A DNA stretch of 6,135 nucleotides from an uncultured Leucothrix sp. (GTDB taxonomy: Bacteria > Pseudomonadota > Gammaproteobacteria > Thiotrichales > Thiotrichaceae): positions 1-6,135 of the forward strand of contig CALKXC010000184.1 of NCBI GenBank assembly GCA_938004025.1, in the 5' to 3' direction. Of the stretch, positions 1-5,311 are shown one piece after another. Numbering within the stretch: the first letter of the stretch is position 1; each line of letters starts with the position of its first letter. The position numbers and the translations under genes are program-made. The notes beneath the pieces are model-generated. The model was not told the DNA's origin. It saw only the letters and a list, made by a program, of their open reading frames with translations, and searched no databases.

Positions 1-74
1 TTTCAATTCCTATGCTACTCGTAGGCCTCGGCTTAATTTGGTGGGGCTATAAAAAGCACCCTGTTAAAGACTAG
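1..74 (+). CDS. lgt: Prolipoprotein diacylglyceryl transferase, C-terminal end only (partial)
   Basis: This is the 3' end of a gene that begins before the window. Read in the frame starting at base 3, it gives 23 residues from [10 protein letters not shown] to HPVKD, ending at TAG 72-74. The pattern is S-I-P-M, a hydrophobic membrane helix, an aromatic/Gly-Tyr, then basic residues (K-K-H-P). It closely resembles the last transmembrane helix and cytoplasmic tail of E. coli Lgt, which reads SIPM...WAYRRSP. Lgt is an inner-membrane enzyme that moves diacylglyceryl from phosphatidylglycerol onto the lipobox cysteine of prolipoproteins. The lgt-thyA order is classical in gammaproteobacteria and supports the call. 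Only the tail is visible, so no catalytic residue can be checked. Confidence 0.85.
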   Translation, partial: SIPMLLVGLGLIWWGYKKHPVKD

Positions 75-85
75 GTTTACAGCTT

Positions 86-880
86 ATGAAGCAATATCTC
101 GATTTAATGCGTCATGTGCAAGAAAACGGCACGGTTAAAACTGACCGTACGGGCACCGGCACAACTTCTGTCTTTGGCCATCAAGCACGTTATGATTTAA
201 GCGAAGGCTTTCCTTTAGTCACCACAAAGAAACTCCACCTCCGTTCAATCATTCATGAACTACTTTGGTTCCTCAAGGGCGATAGCAATATTGCTTACCT
301 GAAGGAAAACGGCGTTTCAATCTGGGATGAGTGGGCTGATGAGAATGGCGACTTAGGCCCTGTTTACGGTGTTCAGTGGCGTTCATGGCCAACGCCTGGT
401 GGTGAGCATATTGACCAGATCACGCAAATTATTGATCAGATCAAAAACACTCCTGACTCTAGAAGAATCATTGTTAGCGCTTGGAATGTAAGCTTGGTCA
501 ATCAGATGGCGTTGCCACCCTGTCATGCCTTATTCCAATTTTACGTTGCCGACGGCAAGCTGTCTTGTCAGTTGTATCAGCGCAGCGCGGACATATTCTT
601 GGGCGTGCCGTTTAATATTGCATCCTATGCTTTATTAACAATGATGATTGCTCAAGTCTGTGACTTAGAATATGGCGACTTCATTCATACGCTTGGGGAT
701 GCGCATCTCTATAGTAACCATATGGATCAAGTTGAAGCACAGCTCGCTAGAGAACCTAAGGCGTTGCCAACGATGAAGATTAATCCAGAAGTGAAGGATA
801 TCTTTGGGTTTGTGTATGAAGATTTCGAGCTCGAGGGCTATGAGCCTCATCCTCACATCAAAGCCCCCGTTGCTGTTTAA
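86..880 (+). CDS. thyA: Thymidylate synthase
   Basis: This cytosolic enzyme methylates dUMP to dTMP using 5,10-methylene-tetrahydrofolate, the only de novo route to thymidylate in cells that use ThyA. The protein is 264 aa, the same length as E. coli ThyA, and aligns with it end to end without gaps. Key residues are at the expected positions: Arg21 in the DRTGTGT loop, Arg126-Arg127 in DSRRII (phosphate binding, from the partner subunit), catalytic Cys146 in LPPCHALF, Asp169, Asn177 in FNIASY, and His207/Tyr209 in GDAHLYSNH. The C-terminus IKAPVAV matches the mobile tail that closes over the active site. The start 11 bases after the lgt stop gives the canonical MKQYLDLM. The Shine-Dalgarno sequence is weak (AGG at 73-75, overlapping the lgt stop), which suggests translation coupled to lgt. 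No folA follows, unlike in many relatives; the next gene converges instead. Confidence 0.98.
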   Translation: MKQYLDLMRHVQENGTVKTDRTGTGTTSVFGHQARYDLSEGFPLVTTKKLHLRSIIHELLWFLKGDSNIAYLKENGVSIWDEWADENGDLGPVYGVQWRSWPTPGGEHIDQITQIIDQIKNTPDSRRIIVSAWNVSLVNQMALPPCHALFQFYVADGKLSCQLYQRSADIFLGVPFNIASYALLTMMIAQVCDLEYGDFIHTLGDAHLYSNHMDQVEAQLAREPKALPTMKINPEVKDIFGFVYEDFELEGYEPHPHIKAPVAV

Positions 881-885
881 CCAAA

Positions 886-1422
886 CTACTCTTCGTCTTC
901 CTCTTCAATTACCGTAATCGAGACATCGATTGAGTTATTTCTGAGGTTTTCCGCTGCGCGCTGAAGCTCTTCTAAGCCTTCAGTTGCGCGCCCTTTAATG
1001 ACATTAAGGAATTCATCCTCGCCTCCATCCACTGCTTTTCCCAGCAGGTCTGAATGCATACTGAGTATTTCCAAACCGGCATCATTGAAGATAGCCATAC
1101 AGTAAGAAAAAACACCAATTTTATCAGCGCCATGAACATGAATTGAGACATCTGGAAATTTGTGACAAAACTCAAATTTATCAACTGCATCAACCGTCAG
1201 ACTGAGATCAAATTTCTCAACAATGGGATCAAGGTATCCGCGAAGCTCATTGCTACTTGCATCGGTGTCGATCACCATCATAATGCCAAAATGATCACCC
1301 AGCGTTTGCGTTGAAATGGCTACCAGATCGCATCCTTCCTGAGCGATATCGGTAGATAAACGTCTTACAATGGACAGTGAACGGCCCGTTCCTAAGACTC
1401 CTACCCGATAGGTATTATTCAT
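886..1422 (-). CDS. Double-ACT-domain protein, GcvR (glycine cleavage repressor)-like family
   Basis: This 178-aa soluble protein has two ACT-type beta-alpha-beta-beta-alpha-beta units, at about residues 4-80 and 92-174, the architecture of GcvR. In E. coli, GcvR binds GcvA and glycine to control the glycine cleavage operon. The second unit keeps a recognisable ligand loop (HGADKIGVF, 97-105, close to the usual G-A-D-K-P-G), a helix, and an E-F-L-N-V strand. In the first unit the corresponding loop is LGTGRSLSI (10-18), which lacks the usual Asp and Pro-Gly. The tail is very acidic (EEEDEE, 173-178). The start is well supported: a strong AAAGGAG lies 9 bases upstream. The gene is divergent from recG and convergent with thyA, with 5 bases between the stop codons. 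Neither gcvA nor gcvTHP is in view, so a role in glycine control is family inference only. It could equally be a generic amino-acid-sensing ACT regulator. Confidence 0.75.
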   Translation of the reverse strand: MNNTYRVGVLGTGRSLSIVRRLSTDIAQEGCDLVAISTQTLGDHFGIMMVIDTDASSNELRGYLDPIVEKFDLSLTVDAVDKFEFCHKFPDVSIHVHGADKIGVFSYCMAIFNDAGLEILSMHSDLLGKAVDGGEDEFLNVIKGRATEGLEELQRAAENLRNNSIDVSITVIEEEDEE

Positions 1423-1431
1423 TTTAAATCA

Positions 1432-1438
1432 CTCCTTT
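1432..1438 (-). promoter_or_regulatory. Strong ribosome binding site of the ACT-domain gene
   Basis: Read on the minus strand, the bases are AAAGGAG, a near-perfect Shine-Dalgarno. It lies 9 bases before the ATG at 1422-1420 and fixes that start codon. It is much stronger than any site seen before thyA or recG. Confidence 0.85.
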
Positions 1439-1469
1439 ATTCGCAACATGTGTGATTGAGCAAACAGTT

Positions 1470-1478
1470 ATTCTAACA
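1470..1478 (-). promoter_or_regulatory. Candidate extended -10 promoter of the ACT-domain gene
   Basis: On the minus strand the bases read TGT-TAGAAT: a TGn extension followed by a -10 hexamer with 5 of 6 consensus bases. The best -35 at 17-bp spacing is TTATAA (plus-strand 1493-1498), which is weak, but extended -10 promoters tolerate this. Transcription would start near 1463, giving a leader of about 40 nt that contains the strong ribosome binding site. The call rests on motif inspection only. Confidence 0.5.
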
Positions 1479-1493
1479 CTAAGCGATAGTGTT
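1475..1493. repeat. Perfect 7-5-7 inverted repeat, candidate operator between divergent promoters
   Basis: The arms AACACTA (1475-1481) and TAGTGTT (1487-1493) are exact reverse complements around the 5-base centre AGCGA. The repeat lies between the candidate outward-pointing -10 boxes of the ACT-domain gene and of recG, and so covers the spacer of both promoters. A dimeric repressor or activator bound here could control both genes at once. No T-run follows on either strand, so a transcription terminator is unlikely. The binding protein is not identifiable from the window. Confidence 0.55.
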
Positions 1494-1499
1494 TATAAT
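1494..1499 (+). promoter_or_regulatory. Candidate -10 box of the recG operon promoter
   Basis: The hexamer is a perfect TATAAT. With 17-bp spacing the -35 would be TTCTAA at 1471-1476, only 3 of 6 consensus bases, so the promoter may be weak or need an activator. Transcription would start near 1506, leaving a leader of about 24 nt before the recG ATG at 1530. Its -35 region overlaps the -10 of the opposing promoter, and its own -10 overlaps the opposing -35. Confidence 0.55.
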
Positions 1500-1529
1500 G
1501 AGAAGTATTTATATCAACTAAAATAATGG

Positions 1530-3611
1530 ATGCATGTGTCTCTAAATAACCCACTAATGGAGTCCGTTACTACCCTAAAAGGTGTAGGGCCAAAGATGGC
1601 GGAAAACCTCCAGAAGCTGGATATTCACTGTATTCAAGACCTGCTTTTTCATCTCCCATCTCAATATCAGGATCGTACCAGAGTTCAGCCGATTTCATCG
1701 CTGCAGGGTGGAAGAAATGTACTGGTCGAAGGTGAGGTTGAAAAAACAGACGTGGTCTTTCGCGGTCGGCGCATGATGCTATCGCGTATCAGTGATGGCA
1801 CAGGAAAACTTACCTTACGCTTCTTCTATTTTGGCGCCGCTCAACAACGTGGTTTAAGTGAAGGCGCTCGCATCCGATGCTTTGGTGAAATTAGTCAGTC
1901 AATGCATCAGTTAGAAATGATTCATCCAGAATACACACTGCTAAACCAAGCTAATCCGCTGCCATTAGAAAAAACCTTAACCGCTATTTACCCTGCCACA
2001 AAAGGCTTACAACAGCGAAGCTTAAGAAGACTAATTACCACCGCTTTAAAAGAAGTCGCTGGCTTGCCAGACTTTTTACCGTTAGCAATACGTCGTGATC
2101 GCAAAATGCCTGAGCTATTAATGGCACTTCGGCAAATCCATCAACCCGATGCTGAAAGCAGCCAAGCACTGCTCAACGCTTATCATCCTGCGATAAAAAG
2201 GCTAGCCTTCGAAGAATTGTTAGCCCATCAACTAAGCTTGAGGCAGTTTCGTTTACAAAGCCGCGAAGTAGCGGGCATTGCCATGAACACTCAAGGCAAA
2301 CAACTGCAGGCACTTCAAGATTCATTACCCTTTACTCTCACTAATGCACAACAACGTGTTATTGCTGAATTACGCTATGATCTAGCGCAAGCCACACCCA
2401 TGTCACGATTGGTTCAAGGTGATGTGGGTTCAGGTAAAACCTTGGTTGCCGCAGCGGCTGCATTAGTTGCCATCGAAGCAGGCTTTCAAGTCGCACTAAT
2501 GGCACCTACAGAAATACTTGCAGAACAACATCTTCGCTGTTTTACCGAATGGTTCGAACCATTAGGGCTTAACGTTGGTAACCTTGCCGGAAAACAGAAA
2601 GCAAAAGAGCGCCGTGACCAAAGCGAAAGAGCTGCCCTAGGCATGAGCCACATCGTTGTAGGCACTCACGCCCTATTTCAAGATGACGTTGTATTCGCAA
2701 AATTAGGGCTAGTCATTATCGATGAGCAACATCGTTTTGGCGTCAGCCAAAGGCTAGCATTAAGGGACAAAGGTAAACCTGAGTTTGGCTATCCACATCA
2801 GCTAATAATGACAGCAACTCCCATCCCTAGAACCTTAGCCATGACGGCTTATGCTGATATGGATTATTCGGTTATTGACGAGCTACCGCCAGGTCGAACC
2901 CCCATCAAAACGGTCGTTATCGCTAATAGTCGCCGCGATGAAATAATTGGGCGCATACAAGCAGTCTGCGCTGATGGTGCACAAGTGTATTGGGTGTGTA
3001 CCCTCATCGAGGAATCAGAAACGCTACAGTGTGAAAATGCTGAGCAAACGCATGAAATGCTTCAGGAACAGCTACCCGGCATACCAATCGGTTTGGTGCA
3101 CGGTCGTATGTCAGCGATCGAAAAGCAGGAAGTGATGCAGCAGTTTAAAAGTGGTGAACTGTCACTGCTAGTGGCAACCACCGTTATCGAAGTGGGCGTT
3201 GATGTGCCGAATGCCAGTTTGATGATTATTGAAAACGCCGAGCGTTTAGGTTTGGCCCAGCTACATCAACTAAGAGGTCGAGTGGGGCGAGGCGCAGCCG
3301 CTAGCAGCTGCGTACTGATGTATCAAACACCGCTCTCTAAAATTGCGCGAAAGCGTCTAGACGCACTACGAAACAGCAACGATGGTTTTGAAATTGCCCG
3401 AATCGATTTAGAAATCCGTGGACCCGGTGAGGTGTTTGGAACCAGGCAAACCGGTGAATTGCAATTTCGCATCGCTGATTTATCTAGAGATGAAGTCATG
3501 TTGCCTGAAGTTCAGGAAACAGCTGACTTGTTATTGTCCGAACATCCTGAAACAATTCAACCCCTGATTGATCGTTGGATAAGGCAGTCCTCTGTCTTCG
3601 TGCAAGTCTAA
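1530..3611 (+). CDS. recG: ATP-dependent DNA helicase RecG
   Basis: RecG is a double-stranded DNA translocase that regresses stalled forks and processes Holliday junctions and R-loops. The protein is 693 aa, equal to E. coli RecG. An N-terminal HhH-like stretch (LKGVGPKMAENL, from residue 16) leads into the OB-fold wedge domain, including GRRMMLSRISDGTG (79-92) and the MIHPEY segment near 130. Helicase motifs follow: Walker A GDVGSGKT (297-304), the motif II box DEQH (398-401), motif III TATPIPRT (428-435), VATTVIEVGVDVPNASL (548-564), and motif VI QLRGRVGRG (580-588). The TRG element begins around NDGFEIA (617) and includes LEIRGPGE (627-634) and GTRQTG (637-642). All key residues are intact. 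The start at 1530 puts the GVG motif at the same distance from the N-terminus as in E. coli, but no clear Shine-Dalgarno is seen. It appears to be the first gene of an operon with the RDD gene, 6 bases downstream. Confidence 0.98.
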   Translation: MHVSLNNPLMESVTTLKGVGPKMAENLQKLDIHCIQDLLFHLPSQYQDRTRVQPISSLQGGRNVLVEGEVEKTDVVFRGRRMMLSRISDGTGKLTLRFFYFGAAQQRGLSEGARIRCFGEISQSMHQLEMIHPEYTLLNQANPLPLEKTLTAIYPATKGLQQRSLRRLITTALKEVAGLPDFLPLAIRRDRKMPELLMALRQIHQPDAESSQALLNAYHPAIKRLAFEELLAHQLSLRQFRLQSREVAGIAMNTQGKQLQALQDSLPFTLTNAQQRVIAELRYDLAQATPMSRLVQGDVGSGKTLVAAAAALVAIEAGFQVALMAPTEILAEQHLRCFTEWFEPLGLNVGNLAGKQKAKERRDQSERAALGMSHIVVGTHALFQDDVVFAKLGLVIIDEQHRFGVSQRLALRDKGKPEFGYPHQLIMTATPIPRTLAMTAYADMDYSVIDELPPGRTPIKTVVIANSRRDEIIGRIQAVCADGAQVYWVCTLIEESETLQCENAEQTHEMLQEQLPGIPIGLVHGRMSAIEKQEVMQQFKSGELSLLVATTVIEVGVDVPNASLMIIENAERLGLAQLHQLRGRVGRGAAASSCVLMYQTPLSKIARKRLDALRNSNDGFEIARIDLEIRGPGEVFGTRQTGELQFRIADLSRDEVMLPEVQETADLLLSEHPETIQPLIDRWIRQSSVFVQV

Positions 3612-3617
3612 AACTTT

Positions 3618-4319
3618 ATGATAAAAAGCTCTCAAGCCTTACCCATTGATACACTATATTCTGTCAATACGCCGGAAGGTATTGCCCTAAAACTGGCTCC
3701 CGCAGGCCCTGTATTACGCTTTTATGCGTGGCTAGTCGATACGTTAATACGCACCACAGTGATTATTACTATCGCAGTGGTGTTAGGCTTTATGGGCAGA
3801 ACAGGCAGCGGGATTACGCTGATTTTAGTTTTCCTTATAGAGTGGTTCTACCCGGTTTACTTTGAGCTATTTCATCAAGGAAAAACACCCGGAAAGTCCA
3901 TGTTTGGCTTATTTGTCACCCAAGAAAATGCGAGCCCTGTTACGCCTGCGGCTTCGCTGATTAGAAACTTATTGCGTTTTGTGGACTTTTTACCGTTTGC
4001 CTATGGCTTTGGTTTGCTCTGCATTATGAGTAACAAACGCTTCCAAAGAATTGGAGATATTGTGGCAGGCACGGTGGTGCTACACAAAGACAGTATCCAA
4101 AAAAATGCCAATCAAACAGAGGTCACACCGGTTGCTCCACCAAGACCGTTGCAATTACGTGAGCAACAGGCACTTATTCAATTTTATCAACGTCGACATT
4201 TACTAAGCGATGAACGCGCTGAAGAACTAGCAAAATTTTCAGGGCCCCTAGTCAATGAACAATCTGCGGCAGCTGATTATTTGTCAGGGATGGGACGCTG
4301 GATAATGGGTAAGCGATGA
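3618..4319 (+). CDS. RDD family integral membrane protein with C-terminal cytoplasmic extension
   Basis: This 233-aa inner-membrane protein carries the RDD domain at about residues 28-157. The name-giving residues are visible: Arg34 and Asp41 in RFYAWLVDTLI, and Asp147 in QRIGDIVAGTVV. The GKTPGKSMFGL loop (88-98), typical of the family, is also present. Hydrophobic segments lie near 43-60, 66-84 and 119-137. After residue 160 comes a soluble tail of about 70 residues rich in Gln, Arg and Glu (for example REQQALIQFYQRR), ending WIMGKR, which looks helical and is not part of the RDD core. RDD proteins are poorly understood; some are linked to ion transport, but nothing here shows a substrate. 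The gene starts 6 bases after the recG stop without a clear ribosome binding site, and its stop overlaps the next start by 4 bases (ATGA). It forms a conserved set with the next two genes. Confidence 0.85.
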   Translation: MIKSSQALPIDTLYSVNTPEGIALKLAPAGPVLRFYAWLVDTLIRTTVIITIAVVLGFMGRTGSGITLILVFLIEWFYPVYFELFHQGKTPGKSMFGLFVTQENASPVTPAASLIRNLLRFVDFLPFAYGFGLLCIMSNKRFQRIGDIVAGTVVLHKDSIQKNANQTEVTPVAPPRPLQLREQQALIQFYQRRHLLSDERAEELAKFSGPLVNEQSAAADYLSGMGRWIMGKR

Positions 4320-5311
4320 GCTCAGGTAGACAAGAACAATTCACCCAGCGCCATGAAGCTATTTGGCAGCACTTTGAACGGGTGCTCGACTACCAGAGTC
4401 TGTCTTGGCGGCATAAACGCAAAGCTGAAAAACCAGAAGCCTTGGATTTACCCACGACCTACCGCCAAATTTGTCAGCACTATGCCTTAGCTAATTCAAG
4501 AATGTATAGCCCAATACTCGTTGAACGTTTGAATCGGATGGTGGTTCGTGGGCATCAAGCACTTTATGGAAGTCGTAGCCAGTTTCTAAAATCAATACTG
4601 GGGTTCTTTGCTGGTGAATTCCCACAGTTAGTGAGGCAAGAATGGCGCGTCATGGCCGTATCATCTGCCCTATTCTACGTGCCCTTTTTCCTCATGATTC
4701 TGCTCATTCAAATGAGACCTGAGTTAGTGTTTAGCACGCTAGACACTGAGATGGTACGTAATGTCGAAGCCATGTATGACCCAAGCAACCGTATCTTGGG
4801 CAGAGAGCGTGAGTCAGACACCGACTTGGAAATGTTTGGCCATTACATCCGTAACAACACGGGCATAGGCTTTCAGGTATTTGCTGGTGGCATGCTCTTT
4901 GGTATTGGAACGTTGTTCTTTTTGCTGTTTAACGGTGTATACATAGGCGCGGTCGCCGGACACCTTACTCATCTGGGCTTTATCGAAACCTTTTGGGGCT
5001 TCGTTTGTGGGCATGCAGCTTTTGAGTTAACCGCTATCGTGATTTCAGGTGCTGCCGGACTCAAGTTAGCCATGGCACTCATTGCACCGGGGCGAAAAAC
5101 GCGAATACGAGCCTTAATCGATAACGGCAAGATTGGTATTAAAATCATGTACGGTGCCGCGACGCTGTTTATTATGGCTGCGTTTGTTGAAGCCTTTTGG
5201 TCTTCCATGACGCTTCCGGTAGGTATTAAATATACCGTAGCTGCCGTGCTCTGGGCTCTAGTGATCGCTTATTTCTGGCGTGCTGGACGAGGTGGCGCGA
5301 ATGCAACTTGA
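4316..5311 (+). CDS. SpoIIM (stage II sporulation protein M) / DUF95-family membrane protein
   Basis: This is a 331-aa membrane protein. A cytoplasmic N-terminal region of about 110 residues rich in Arg, Gln and His includes two likely helices (LPTTYRQICQHY and LVERLNRMV). About five or six membrane segments follow, near 112-132, 186-203, 204-222, 227-250, 274-297 and 303-321. Between the first and second is a polar loop of about 50 residues with many Asp and Glu. Family hallmarks visible are YIRNNTGIGF (177-186), the glycine-rich GGMLFGIGT (191-199), FNGVYIGAV (205-213), and HAAFELTAIVISGAAGL with His233 and Glu237. In Bacillus, SpoIIM acts in peptidoglycan remodelling during engulfment. This organism shows no sign of sporulation, so the homologue must do something else, and the label should not be read as a function. 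The stop overlaps the following start by 11 bases. Confidence 0.85.
   Translation: MSSGRQEQFTQRHEAIWQHFERVLDYQSLSWRHKRKAEKPEALDLPTTYRQICQHYALANSRMYSPILVERLNRMVVRGHQALYGSRSQFLKSILGFFAGEFPQLVRQEWRVMAVSSALFYVPFFLMILLIQMRPELVFSTLDTEMVRNVEAMYDPSNRILGRERESDTDLEMFGHYIRNNTGIGFQVFAGGMLFGIGTLFFLLFNGVYIGAVAGHLTHLGFIETFWGFVCGHAAFELTAIVISGAAGLKLAMALIAPGRKTRIRALIDNGKIGIKIMYGAATLFIMAAFVEAFWSSMTLPVGIKYTVAAVLWALVIAYFWRAGRGGANAT
5289..5293 (+). promoter_or_regulatory. Ribosome binding site of the terminal membrane-protein gene
   Basis: GAGGT lies inside the last codons of the SpoIIM-family gene, 7 bases before ATG 5301. It picks this ATG over the later in-frame ATG at 5334 and supports a gene start inside the upstream gene. 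Confidence 0.7.

Noticed and set aside
410..443. Near-identical repeat ATTGAyCAGATCA (410-422 and 431-443) inside thyA
   Set aside because: It follows from the coding sequence for the repeated Ile-Asp-Gln-Ile in the ThyA helix, and E. coli ThyA has a similar HIDQIT segment, so no separate role is needed.
665..1193. Short open frames opposite thyA (665-856, minus) and in another frame of the ACT gene (972-1193, minus)
   Set aside because: Both lie fully inside well-supported genes, have no convincing ribosome binding site, and give compositions typical of shadow translations.
1451..1466. CRP-like site TGTGA-N6-AAACA in the divergent intergenic region
   Set aside because: Only the left half matches the consensus; the right half matches TCACA at 3 of 5 positions, which is too weak to call.
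1475..1493. Inverted repeat as an intrinsic terminator
   Set aside because: The stem is short and A/T-rich, neither strand has a following T-run, and no gene ends nearby; an operator fits better.
1557..1559. Alternative recG start at the second in-frame ATG (residue 10)
   Set aside because: It has no better ribosome binding site, and the 1530 start gives the full 693-aa length and the same N-terminal spacing as E. coli RecG.
2947..3135. 62-codon plus-strand open frame inside recG
   Set aside because: It overlaps the conserved helicase C-terminal half in another frame, and the product is low-complexity Lys/Ser/Cys-rich with no recognisable features.
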